Assembly: GCA_024305745.1 (NCBI GenBank)
Contig: JAHRBS010000002.1
Span: 2,728,001 to 2,792,000, forward strand
DNA from: Polyporus tsugae
Lineage: Eukaryota; Basidiomycota; Agaricomycetes; Polyporales; Polyporaceae
Direction of reading: 5' to 3'
DNA: 64,000 bases
Part shown: positions 23,787 through 35,109 of the stretch, one piece after another
How positions within the stretch are numbered: the stretch's first letter is position 1
Layout: each line of letters begins with the position of its first letter
Notes under the pieces: generated by a model
The model's input: the letters and a program-made list of their open reading frames with translations, nothing else
Databases searched by the model: none
Told to the model about the DNA's origin: nothing
Program-made: the position numbers and the translations under genes

Positions 23787-24255
23787 ACGGCCGACTGAAG
23801 GAGGGACCCGTCCTCACGGTGTAGCAATTTTTCGTAGATGTTCGCGGTGATCGTGGTCGCACTTGGACGCGGAGAGCTCGAAGACCATGGGACTCTTACT
23901 CTCTTACCATCCCTCTGGTATCACACTTCGTGGGCGTAGCGCACCGTCTCCGGGAAGCCCCCCTCCTCTGTTCTATTTAAGGCGGTATTACCCTAGTAGC
24001 GTAGGGGTCTGTAAGCCTGAACAGACAATATAGATTTGACTCCATACCCAATGCGTGGCGCATTCGACAACAAGTGGTCGAATGTCTACTTAATCCACCA
24101 CCCATACTCCACAGGAAAGAAGGACTTGATCGTATGAATGAAACACAAGTGTGGGCCGCTCTTGTGTGCTACATTCGTGAAAACGGTACATGAAAACACA
24201 CAGCCTTGTCGCAAGGAGTCAAAGATATCGCGTCGAATCCGTCCACAGGACACCC

Positions 24256-27200
24256 TCATGATCGGGCCTTCCTGCTTCCGCGACTACCAGTCTGAGAACC
24301 GCCTTCGCTCCGGGTCGTGCCGCTATTCCCTCCTCGAGCAGCACTCCTCGTCCTTGGCCCACTCCAGGCAGAGCCTTCGCTGTGGGGGGCGCTGGAACTC
24401 TCACTCCCATTCCTCGCCTGTGCGCGGGTTTGCGCCCCGACCCGCTGCTTGGGGTCATGGTTGAGCTCGGCAGGCATCGCTCCACCGGCTCGTCGAGATG
24501 CTGCGCGGGTGACGCGGGATGGACCAGCTGTGGCGCCATGGATACCGGAGGTGACTCTCTTCCTACCGGGGGGAGCAGCGTTGGACAGTGGAAGAGTCGG
24601 TTGATGGTCGATCCTCACGCCGTCAGCCACGTTCAAGCGTTCTAAGAGATTCGGCAGGTCTGATCCGTAGTCGTCCCCTGGCCGCGCGCTGCCGTCTTCG
24701 ACGTCGAGGTCCGACATTGCGATGTCGTCCTCGTCCTCGCCGTACCCAATGAGCGCACTGACTTCGGCGGCGTCTTCCGAGTCATCGTCATCGCCATCGC
24801 CGATCTTGAGCCTCTCATCGAACTTCAGCGAAGAGGGGAACTTGGAGGGAGCGGTGTAGACACCATGAGATGCAACGTTAGCATCGTCCTGCGCACCGCC
24901 ATCAGAGCTCGCATCGGGTTCCCCGTCGGACTCGTAAGCCTCATCGAACTCCTCCTCATCGATCTCGGAGTCAGAGTCCGACCCGGAATCGGAAACGACC
25001 TCGCGCTGTTTGCCTTTGTGGTTACCGTGAGCGCGCGCATGCGGCTTCTTCGGAGTCTGTTCCTCGAACACCCAACCGTTGACGGGCTGCAAGGTCGGGA
25101 GCGTATAGCGGACAGGACGGTCCTTCGATGCCGGCCAGTCCACACGAGCGAGGGCCCGGTCGAACACGTTCAGTACGACTTCGTATTCGAGCGGCGTCTG
25201 GGACGAGAGGTCACTACTGGCGCGAACCAGTGCGCCGAACTCCTTCATCAACGCGGTCAGCGGACCGTTGCCATGAATGACGAGGTGCTGCCACTCTTTC
25301 CAGAACCAGTTCCTCTTGGCCGCCGCGGCCTCTTCGCTGTCGCCTTGTTTGAACACGCGAGCACACGCTTCGGACGCAGTCGCACCCTTGGTGCGGGGCA
25401 TGTTGTGGGTGGTGTGGCGCAGGACTACCCAGAGCAGAACCCAGTAGAACGAGTGGATGTCGTGGTGGACGTCGTGGACTATGGGGACGGGCGAATCGAG
25501 GAGATCGTCGGACATAAATAGGAAAGTTCCCTGTCACGGTTATCAGTGTTTAGTGTCACAGCTCGGGAGACCACGGAGTAATATGGCGAGTGTACGCACA
25601 GTTCTCTCTTTTAGTTGTCCGTCATCGTCGTCGGCCGTGAGGAGTTCAGTGAGCGCTGTCGCAGACAAAGACGAGATATCGTGCGGTGGTACGTTGCGAC
25701 TCATAGACGAGTAGTCGAAGTCGTGGATGAAGCCGCAGAACTGCTCTTGTTCCTCAGGATCATCGATAATGAGGATATTACCCACGCTTATGTCGCGGTG
25801 AAGTATCCCGCCTCTGCGCATCGCGTCGCGATGTCCTAGAAGTCCGAAACAACGGTGATTGTCAGCAGCAAGGCAAGCCCGAAGTCGTTTCATGACTAAC
25901 CTATCATCGCATCCCGCACAGCGGTCGCGAGCTCCTTCGTGCTCCTAAATCGTGTAAGAGGACGCCCGACCTCGGCCACCACGAAGCGCATGTGGCTCCG
26001 CTCTCGGTGCCAGTACTTCGGTCCGCGTGCTTGCCGCCAAGTATAGGTCTGTTGCATCGGGCGGTGAACTGGCAACTGGAGAGAGCTCGTAGAAGCGGAC
26101 AGCGACGCGGGAGGGGAAGACAAGGAGCCGAGCGGCGAGGCCGGGGGAGATAGACGGGACTGATGACGAACAGCGTTGAGCGGGGTCGGAGTCGGCGCGC
26201 CGTAAAGCGCTAACTCCCAGTCCCGAACCTCCTTCTCCCCCAAGTCGCCACCGCAAACGATACTCGGAAGACCGACACGCTCGTCAGGTGGGATGATTGA
26301 GAGCCGGCGGTAGAAGTCATTCTCTGGTCGGCGGACGAGCTGACGCCACGCGTCCTTGATGATCCGGACCTTGAGATCGTCGGCGCTGACCCCACCAGGC
26401 GGATCGACGAGCCGACCGTCAAGAGAGATTCGGGTATCGCGGATGGCGTACCACACCGTTGTTGCGCGAGAGAAGAGGCGACCATTGACGTCGATCGCCT
26501 TGAAGAGGATGTACGCCCGGGGCTCGACAGCGCCGCCGCCGCCGGGGTTGTCGTCATAGACCTCTGCCCAACGAGCCTCAGGAAACACAGTAACGCCTTT
26601 GGTGTCGAAGTTGGTGATGTCGAGGCGATCCTTCAACCACGCCTGGTCGTCAGAGGTCAGCTTCTTGACAGTGGGGTCCCATCCCACGAAGGGGACATCC
26701 TCAGTAGGATGAACGAAGTGCCAAAAAAACTGCTGGACAACCTTGAGCCCCTCAGCATCCTTGAGGTTGATAGGCTGAGACACAACAGCACCAGAGTGGT
26801 CGAAGCGACAAATCCGGAGGAGGTTGCCATAGATACCAAGGACGAACGCACAGGTTAAGCCGTGAGCATGCATGAGGTTCCGGGCGTTGACAGCCAGCTG
26901 AACGAGAGTTTTGCAGTGCTTCAGACCGCGCGCCTTGAAAGGATCGTCCTTGCGTTTAGACTTCGCCTCCATGATCATCGCAAGGTCCGGAAACTTGGGG
27001 TGCGTCTTCGCATCTAGACGTTGTCCAGGAAACGATACCGCGAGGTCGGGTAACGTGTCGTGGTGGTTGTGTGCAAATGCGGAGAAGGGGAAGTGTTGAA
27101 CATAACTGTGACTGTCTATGAAGGATGGACGTTTATGGGCAGGGAAGGAGGCGACGAGAGCGGAGAAACCGGCAAGCTAGAACGCTGTAAGCCCAGATCG

Positions 27201-27545
27201 TTGGTGAGAACGATAACAACGTACCAGATGTGGATAGTCGTCCACCTCCCGACCCTTCTCCGGCGTCCACTTAGCAAACGCTGCTCGGATGTTGCCTGTG
27301 GGCTTGTATGGGACCCTTGAGGGGACATACTTCCTCAAAAACTCGGTGGGGCTGTCGGCTGAAACGTTGAGCTTGTGGCGGAGCTCATGGATCCAACCTC
27401 GAAGTGCGCCAGGCTGGCGTGTTTCTTGAAGCGTGACAGGGTGATTAGTGGACCTGATGGTCCCAGGAGTGGAGTTTATACCGCTCATACCTGAGCTGCA
27501 GGAGCAGAAGAGGCTGCTGCTGAGGGCACTTGTGGAGAGAGACAT
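24256..27545 (-). CDS. FunK1-type fungal protein kinase B
   Basis: Exons 27545-27225, 27176-25901, 25835-25600 and 25530-24256 give about 1035 aa in an unbroken frame. The N-terminus has a Cys/Ser patch (SSLFCSCSSG), followed by an N-terminal FunK1 region (KTLVQLAVNARNLMHAHG, GRLFSRATTVWYAIRDTR). The kinase core has GILHRDISVGNILI and HDFDYSS with DFD in place of DFG, then HSFYWVLLWVV. The tail is acidic (DSGSDSDSEIDEEEFDEAYESD), with basic patches and a terminal GSQTGSRGSRKARS, which suggests a nuclear location. It belongs with A and E by its SLSTxA start and this tail. Substrates are unknown. It is the left-arm partner of kinase E and converges on His-rich gene 3. It appears functional: HRD Asp, the loop Asn and the DFD Asp are all present. 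Confidence 0.88.
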
Positions 27546-27849
27546 TTTATACTGTTGAGAGCTTGCAGATTCGGGGATGGTGGTTGAAGTCCGACAGTGG
27601 ACAGAGAACAGGCGCTGATGAGAATAGCAAGATCAACCCGCGCCTCGATCGAAGGATCCTTTTGTGCTATCCCGGCCAAATTCCAATGACTCAGATGGAT
27701 GGATTTGGCTTACCGGTTGTACCAGTGGCACCGCGTTGTGGTGAGCTGGGTTTGAATGTGATCGCTCTTGCTGACGTTGCTGAGAGCATGAGACAAAGAC
27801 CACGTTTATGTATGAGGGCTAGAACAATGAGTCAGTGGACTTTTCCCTT

Positions 27850-28190
27850 CCCACAGTTAACGGCACATAAGTGTAGATTAGGGAGGAGACACTTTGTGGG
27901 CGTGGCAGCCGCGGCGATCCGAGTCGCCCGCAGTATATCCCATGGAGAAAGAACGGCGGTGAGTCATAAACGCAGCGGCATACCTTGGGTCAAATTTGCT
28001 CAAGAACCTTCAGCCGGAAAATGGAAGGTGGCACAGAGAGCTGAAGTGGATGGCGACTCGGATGTTGAACGCTGTTGAACGTTCAAGTTGAACCGTGGAT
28101 GGAACGTTAGCGCCTGATGAGACGCCAACCAGCACAGCCGGAGCGGCACCTCACTGGCAATCTCAATTTCTTAACCATCCCTCCACACGC
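27850..28190 (-). repeat. Duplicated 5' flank of kinase B
   Basis: On the minus strand it shows the order found upstream of kinases A and E: GTGGAGGGATGGTTAAG, CCGCTCCGGCTGTGCTGG, TCATCAGGCGCTAA, then CCAAGGTATGCCGC and TCTCCATGGGATATAC. The site where the 1,054-bp element sits in the E copy is empty here (CTGAAGGTTCTTG). Confidence 0.75.
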
Positions 28191-28500
28191 GCGGAAGGCA
28201 CACACGCATGTGCTCCTCGGCCATGAGTCCTACTTCTCTGGATCGCCTTTGCCACGATCTACTTTCTGCTTTGACTCGGAGTTGGAAAGTAAGAATGTTG
28301 AACGTTACGTTGAACGGTCGCTGGCATCAACAGCAGCAGTCCGAGTCCGAGTCATCGTCCTCCCAGTCCTCATTCAGCGTACGCACAGCCACCGTGAATT
28401 AGGGCAGGTTCCTCAGCACGTGGTGGAGGGGATATGGCATTTCGAACGGGCCTCTGCGACCATTTCTGACATCGAATCCCGTTCTCTACCATAATCTTCC

Positions 28501-30263
28501 ATGTCTGCCTCTGGACTGTAAGTAAACTTCTTGTTCTTATTGTCAATCGTTGTTCACGTATAAGAAGCTCGCTCCAAACGTTGCACGAGGATGTCCTCGT
28601 CCGGATCTTCGAGCTCTTACGGCCCAACCGAGGGCTACGTTCGCTGTCAGCTACCTGCAAGTCTCTTAGGAGAGCATGCATCCCATTATTGTTCAAGCAC
28701 TGCGTCATTAATATAGAGATGCCCATGGCCCCTGAACGCCTTCTCCCCCCCGAGCTGCGGCCTCACTGCAAGTAAGTATACCAGTAAAGTTATTCGTCGC
28801 CATTGTGCTCATGCTATTGCGATAGATCCCTTTCGCTGGCGGATAATTGTCCTGATATAGGCAGCATGGGAAGGGAATATCGCCGCCTCCGTTACACCGA
28901 CGACCGTCTTCTTTGTGGCGTCATGGATGGACAGGTCCTGAAAACTGTCTTGCTTTCTATGCCCCGCCTGCGCTCCATCCATGTCTACTTCCTTTGCAAT
29001 GAGGTTCACGGCCTTAGATGGGAGACGTTGATTTCCATTCTGACCATACCACAGCTCGAGAGCTTCGGCCTCCAGTTGTTCAACTTCAGCCCCCGACCCC
29101 GTCCCGCCACCAGCGTTGATACTCTTTCTCTCGCTCCCCTCAGATCATTCCGATATATACAGCCCGCCTTTCATTGGATTCCGCACCATTTCCCCCCAGA
29201 GCGGGATGCGCTCGCAGATGTACTCGTGCATCTGCACAACAGTCTCGAACTCCTTCACCTGCCGAGCATGTCTGCGCCTATCAACATGCTCTCTGTGGAC
29301 CCCTGGCCTCACCTGCGCGAGCTCGTGCTGCAGGGACGGCTTCCGGAAAACATACACAGTCCCTTCATTATCCTCCTTTCTGGGATGCCGAAGCTGCGCG
29401 TCCTCAGTCTGATGTTCGCGCTCCCTCATGACGTCGATCGACAACCCGTCTGGCCGCGAGGCCTGGATACCTCCTTCCCATGGCCCGAGCTGGAGGAGCT
29501 CATCTTGTCGTTCCCCACTCCAGACGACCAGCTGTACGCCTCTCTTCCTCTGTCTCTGCATCGGCTGTCGCTACGATGTTGCCCGCACCATTGTGTGCAC
29601 CAGTGGGTGAATCGTCCCGAGTGGCACTCACCAGTGCTCTCTGCCTCTGAAGCGCTCCGGGTTCTTTCTCGGTGCCAGCTTCCCCATCTAGAGCATCTCC
29701 AATTCGAGTATCGCGCAGACGACGCGGACGGATCGCTTCTGCGGCACCTGAACGTGGCGTTTCCCCGATTGCTCACTTTGGAGATCCATCGATTCAGACC
29801 ATTAGGAGTTGACGAAATACCAATGGTAAGACTCCGGAGTTGTTCTGTTCCTCCCATGACTCTTCTGACCGCTTTAAATTTTCCCGCCGTGCAGGTTGCC
29901 ATTGGCGAAGAGATACAATCGTTGAGTCGTTTGCATACGCTCTCGATCCATCTCGACTCCCCCGATAACCCGACCCCTGGCCTTCAACTCCTTAGACCGG
30001 GCTTTGAGCTTCAGCTGAGCTACGCGCAGATGAAGGCTTCCGACAGGATGCTTCGATCGCAAGCGGATCTCTTGGCCCCGCTGCTGAGTAGGTCTGTTCG
30101 CCTCCTGCGCCTTGTGCAGCGGGACGACTATCACGGGACGTGGCAGGCATATCGGATATCGCGGGCAGACGACAACGACGATGGAGTGCATGTCAAGTAC
30201 GATCCCGCATGTTCGACGGAGGTGCGCTCAGTGTCATCAGTTCGGCAGGGGCCTCTTGTCTGA
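28501..30263 (+). CDS. F-box / LRR-like protein 1
   Basis: Starts ATG at 28501 with a 17-nt first exon (MSASGL). Exon 2 (from about 28566 to a GTAAGT at about 28771) carries the F-box: LHEDVLVRIFELL, then LRSLSATCKSLRRACIPLLF. The long third exon, from about 28826, encodes leucine-rich, LRR-like repeats (LRSIHVYF, LESFGLQLF, LRVLSLMFALPHD, LTHLSLRC-like RLSLRCCPHHCVHQW). An in-frame intron is likely at about 29826-29893. Known: F-box proteins link Skp1-Cullin1 ubiquitin ligases to substrates bound by the repeat domain. The substrate is unknown. A clear paralogue lies inverted at 44990-46764 and shares CPHHC and the start of the F-box. Confidence 0.82.
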
Positions 30264-30646
30264 TGCTGTCCACAGGTCCTCAGCCCTGACTGGTTCGTAG
30301 AGCTGCTCGGGCCGGATTGACACTGCTGCGAGGTATGTGAGTAGTTCTGTCCGAGTCGTGTTATCGACCTAACTTGCTGCGTACAGCCTATCATCGTTAC
30401 ACAATTCTGACGGGGGCTTTCTGTTCGATTCTGTCATATTGTCCAAGCATTATCCGTCTGAAATCGCAAATCGACTAAATAGTCTGTAGATGAAAACATC
30501 CCTGCGCATTCCTGTTGTTTATTATTGACTAGGTGACACTACGATGTCCTCGAGGAGACCCCAGACGGCACTTCCCAGCCCACTCGCGAGACACAAACGT
30601 CACTTTAAAGTTTAAATATGGCGACTGTATACCAAGCGATACAAGG
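30264..30646. other. Convergent intergenic interval
   Basis: 3' regions of the F-box gene and oxidoreductase 2. No gene seen. Confidence 0.5.
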
Positions 30647-32295
30647 CTACTCATCCGCGACAACGACAACGCTCTTCCCAAAGTTCTTCCCCATCTGCAC
30701 GTCCAAGAGCGCCTGCCCAGCGTTCTCGAGCCCCCGCACGACATGCTCCTTGTACCTGATCTCCCCGCTCGCGACGCGCTTCGTCATCGTCCGGAAGAAC
30801 GCCTCCTCGTGCTTGGGCCGGAGCGAGGCGACGATGTAGCCGTTCAGCGAGATCTCGCGCCAGATGAGCAGCTGGAGGTTCTTGACCCCGTATGGCTCTT
30901 TCGTGTTGTAGGCGGAGATGTTGCCGCAGACCTAATTGCGAATGGGAGTTGGGATTAGCGAGACGCACAACCCCGATGAAATGTGTCGAAGGGACGTACG
31001 ACGACTCTAGCGCGTCTGGCGGAAAAGTCGATCGCGGCTTCGAGGGTCTCGCCACCAACGTTATCCCAGTAGCTACGAGTCACCGTGACGTCAGTCAAAG
31101 AGAACGGGTGCGAGGAATGTAATGACGATGGACGCACATGTCGATAGGGCCCTCCCTTTCGAGCACGTCGCGAGTGCTTGTCGTCTTGTAGTTGAAGGGT
31201 ACGTCGGCCCCGATAGCCTTCACGAACGCCACCTTTTCGTCCGAGCCTGCAGACGCGATGACTTTGAGGCCCTCTGCCTTGGCAAGTTGAACGATGGTTC
31301 TGTGTGTGCATGAGATGGATTTCTCGACCTTAAGGGAGAGTCCGAAGCGGCTTACGCTCCTACGGGTCCTATAAAGTGCGGACGTATGGGATGAGAAGAA
31401 CATTTGGGGTGACAAGCTGAGGTGAACGTGAACAGTACCTGATGCAGCGCTAACGAAGAGGACGTCTCCCTATCAAGCGGCCTGGTATTAATCATCCATC
31501 CTGCAGGCCTCAACAAAATCTTACCTTCTTCGGATGCGCAAACTCAGACCAACCATAAAACGCCGTTTCACCTGGTAATAGCTTGGTAAAAAAATTATCT
31601 GCGCCTTTGCGATAACACGCAACACTCACCAGGCATCCCGAGTACTCCAACGTACACCGACCACGGCAGCTTTTCACGGTTCTCCACGACGCGGATCGTA
31701 CTGAAATCGTGTACGATGACGTACTCCTGGAACGCTGCATGCTAACGCGTCAATATCGCATCTCCTCACGGGTTAATCGTGAACTTGAAGACGCACGGAA
31801 TTGGCCGTCGAGCCCGACAACGTGGTCGTCCTTCTTGATCCCTGGGTTTTCCGAGCGCAGGACAACTCCGACGCCGTAATTGACAACCCTATGAGTCCTG
31901 GTGAGGCAAAATGTCTGACAATGTCTCCATCACGACGACTTACGGCTGTCTGAGTTTGAACGGGGGCTTTTACAAAGTCAGAATAAGACAACATAAGCTG
32001 TAGATGGAAGGATAAAATGCTACAACTCACAGCGAAGTTCTCGACGTCAGGGCCAATCATCATTCGCCGCAAATACGGGTCTATCGAGAGCACGAGAATC
32101 TTGACGAGGATCCCTCCGTTAAGGGGAACGTCGTCCAGGTCTATTCTCCCTGAGGTGTCGTACACGACGTGTTTGCCAGGGATAGGATAATCTGGGTATT
32201 AGAGTTAGCATGGTCACAACGTCACATGGGGACCGGATAACGCTACCCGTCGGGATTTCAATGAAAATGACGCGAGCGTTCCTAACGGGGGCCAT
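30647..32295 (-). CDS. NADP-dependent MDR oxidoreductase, copy 2
   Basis: Paralogue of the gene at 907-2421. Exon 1 is 32295-32247 (MAPVRNARVIFIEIPT) and exon 2 is 32191-32031 (YPIPGKHVVYD, LVLSIDPYLRR), the same lengths as in copy 1. Later exons carry LPWSVYVGVLGMPG, ETAFYGWSEFAHPKK, GDVLFVSAASG, VQLAKAEGLKVIASAGSDEK, YWDNVGGETLEAAI and a final exon from VCGNISAYNT to KSVVVVADE with stop at 30647. Known role: NADPH-dependent reduction of conjugated double bonds; the substrate is not predictable. Expected length is about 345 aa. Internal exon edges were not all fixed. Its closest match in the window is the scrap at 44666-44893. Confidence 0.87.
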
Positions 32296-33308
32296 GGCGC
32301 TACCGTTAACGTTGTCGTGTTCTGGAAGAGGTGTTTATCGGAAGAGCTGGCGGCCACGTCGGAACCTCTTATATACCCATGAAGTCAAACAGGACGGGAA
32401 CCCTCAGGTTCAATGTAGTCCGCGCCGTCATCCTCGGAAGTGCAAGGACGTCACGAACATCTAAATCGTGCAGCTTACTGATCGCGAGAGTAGAATTTGC
32501 AGCGCAAAGCGGGCGCTGAAGAGGCGAAGTTAACGGTATTGAAGCGGAGCCGGCCTCGAGAACCCAACTCACCTCAACGACCCCGACTACGTGCGTCCGC
32601 ACTGAATTGAACGGAGGTCCAATTGCACTTGCAATCGCCTTGTAATCGTACGCCGCCTCCGGTCGGGGAACGGATTGGATAGAACCGACTGCGCTTTGGA
32701 AAGTGACGATGACTCGGTCTTCTCAACGTAATTTAGGGCGCTCGATTCGGCGACGCGGGCTTGATAAGCAATCGCCAGGCGTTATGCTTTGTACAGCCGG
32801 ATTGAGTGAACCATGTTCTGACAAATACCAAATATCCCAGGACAAATAAGTCAGCAGGAGCGAAACTGCAAGTTCATGTTCACCGTCGAGCGCACCCATT
32901 CGAAATCCATGAACCGTCGTCCCGAGCCACATTGCGTCACGATGTAGCATGGGAGAGCCTCGGGGATGCTACCCGAACCCTTCGTAATGACCTGGGGAGA
33001 CTCTGGGCTAGATGGGGTCAGAAACCGTCGCGCTCTACCAGAGGACGAGTACATACCCCTTTTGGAACTTTTATCCTGTTCAACGGTTCGACACAGACGT
33101 CACCTCTATCCAAGAGCTGAACAGTCGTTTTCTGGGGCGAAGTTCGGTTTCACATTGGTTCATCCCCGTCTACTATCCAAGAATATAATTGACGTCTATA
33201 GATTTACAGTGTTTTGTGCACCCGAACTATCCAGCAATGAGATTAGCGGACGGACTGTCTTTTGGCAGAAACACTCACTGTAGGAACGCGCCCCCCGTGT
33301 AACCCAAG
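32296..33308. other. Gene-free interval
   Basis: No supported reading frame or shared repeat was found. It includes the promoter of oxidoreductase 2. Confidence 0.4.
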
Positions 33309-34397
33309 TCATGCAGCAGGCTTCTTGCAGATCGTCTTATGATGCGGCCAATCCGCCTTCTGGCATGGCGCACCCCCGGAGCAGTAACATGCCACCTTGC
33401 ACTTGGAGCACAGCAAAAGCTTCACGTCTCCCCGCGGCTCGCGGCCGCAGAACGTGCACACCTTACCAGCAAGCCGCTTCCGCCGCTTGTCATCGGCGTC
33501 TACGACCCCCCACGTCTCCATCTGGATCCCCAACCTCGCGAAGCTCTTGGTACTGTGGAGCGACTGACGGAGCGACATACCGTCCGAGTCCTTGATTTCG
33601 AAGTTTCCGCCGTGGTCGAAGTACCACTGGAGCGCCTTTGCCGCGTTCCGGACGACCTCTCTGTTCGTCGGGTCCCAGGTCTGGAGGATCTCGTGAGCGG
33701 GCACCCCGCCGTAGCGGTTCCGGTGCGTCACGATGTCGCCCGCGTCGTAGAGGATCTGCGCGTACTCGGGGTCGAACGTGGGCTTGGTCGAGATGGCGTG
33801 GTGCAGCGCCGTCGAGCCAGAGAGGTCCTTGCCGTCGACGGGCACCTTCGCCTCGTCGATGAGCCACCGCGCGATCGCGAGGTGCTCGTTCCGAGCGGAG
33901 GGGTGGATGTGTCTGAACAGCAGGATGAGGTTGTAAATGGGTACGCGGGTCGGGCCCCAGCGTTTTTGGTAGATCTCCTGAGTGGCGGCGGACCGAGCGG
34001 CGTCGTCCGTGGCGCACTTGCTGCGGTGCTGGACGATGCTATCGCTGTACAGCAACTGTATTGTTTCGAGATCGCCCATCATGACATAGCAACCGTACAT
34101 GTCGAGGTCGCGGCTGGGCTCCATGTGATTGCCGGAGAAGAACGTCCGCAGTCGCTGTGATTCTGCACCTGAGAGCATCTCATCGCTGCAAAAGCGAAGT
34201 GAGGCGCGAGCATGGACATGATGATGTACGATTTCCATACGCACGTCTTCATCAGCTCTTCTAAAGGCCTGACGATCATCGTGAATATCGACCGCCACAG
34301 GACCACTCGGAAATAAGACAAACCTTCCAGCGTTCGGATTCTGTAATTGGGCAATCAGACGGTCTCTTTGCGCCTTGCTTATATCAAAAGGATCCAT
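33309..34397 (-). CDS. Ankyrin-like protein with C-terminal MYND zinc finger
   Basis: A single exon of 362 aa with a clear start. Residues about 120-270 carry ankyrin-like repeats (NEHLAIARWLIDEAKVPVD, DLSGSTALHHAIS, ILYDAGDIVTHRN, LQWYFDHGGNFEIKDSDG). The C-terminus (from about residue 320) is a complete MYND finger: CTFC, CSKCKVACYC, a Cys in GAPCQKADW, and HHKTIC. Known: MYND fingers bind proline-rich partners; fungal ankyrin-MYND proteins are numerous and mostly uncharacterised. The intronless structure is unusual next to intron-rich neighbours. A long antisense frame on the plus strand (33339-34160) is a shadow of this gene. Confidence 0.88.
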   Translation of the reverse strand: MDPFDISKAQRDRLIAQLQNPNAGRFVLFPSGPVAVDIHDDRQAFRRADEDVRMEIVHHHVHARASLRFCSDEMLSGAESQRLRTFFSGNHMEPSRDLDMYGCYVMMGDLETIQLLYSDSIVQHRSKCATDDAARSAATQEIYQKRWGPTRVPIYNLILLFRHIHPSARNEHLAIARWLIDEAKVPVDGKDLSGSTALHHAISTKPTFDPEYAQILYDAGDIVTHRNRYGGVPAHEILQTWDPTNREVVRNAAKALQWYFDHGGNFEIKDSDGMSLRQSLHSTKSFARLGIQMETWGVVDADDKRRKRLAGKVCTFCGREPRGDVKLLLCSKCKVACYCSGGAPCQKADWPHHKTICKKPAA

Positions 34398-34490
34398 TCC
34401 AGTATTTAAGATTGCAGAACTAGGATGGAGCTGGCGATGAGTGTACGTTTAAAACAATCCACGTGTCCCCTTTTGGCAAGGGTGAGTCTT

Positions 34491-34507
34491 CTAACCCTAA
34501 CCCTAAC
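34491..34507 (+). repeat. Short interstitial telomere-like repeat
   Basis: TAACCCTAACCCTAACC, just under three units of the fungal telomere motif TTAGGG on the opposite strand. It is too short to show a former chromosome end, but may mark repair. Confidence 0.7.
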
Positions 34508-35109
34508 CTCCTTCCAAATTAAGCGACGGGCGCTAGTCAGAGTCCACGCGGCGCGTCGTTCATTTATTGCCAACCTCCACCATATTACACCAAGTTTCCT
34601 GCTTAGTTTGCGGCACCTGAGGACAACCTAGCTCAGTCTATAGAGAAGATATCTAAAAGTTAAGGACAGATGAAATTTTTTTGGCCGCGGCCGCCAGCTG
34701 AGAATATGTACAGAGTCATCGCATCGTGCACCGCAGTGTACTTAGTGCCGGCGCCGCCACCGACTGAGGAGAAGATCACGGTGACATACCTTAAACGGCC
34801 ACATTAACAGGCATAAAGGAATCTTTGGCCAACCTATTGTGCCACCACTCAATGTGGCCGTCAGCGCCGGCTCTCATATTCAAGCTCACCGTGGCACGGT
34901 CAAGCTATCCATCTACCACTACGCCGATACCCCTGCGCCAGGTAAGCGAAATCTATTGACGGGGTGGATTGGCTATCTCCATGCACGGAATATTCCGCTT
35001 CCGTGACTTTAACTCGGGCTGACTTTCCTTTTTCATTAGCGCCCTGCCCCGCCATTGTTCACTCCCAACCACCACTTCCAAACTCGCAGTCACACCTCAA
35101 CTCTATAAT
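34508..35109. other. Gene-free interval upstream of kinase C
   Basis: No gene found. It should contain the kinase C promoter. The last about 100 bases (GCCCTG..CCATTGTTC, then CAACCACC) resemble the region just upstream of kinases A, D and E. Confidence 0.45.

Noticed and set aside
33339..34160. 273-codon plus-strand frame opposite the ankyrin-MYND gene
   Set aside because: The minus-strand frame contains ankyrin repeats and a complete MYND finger; the plus-strand frame has no recognisable content.
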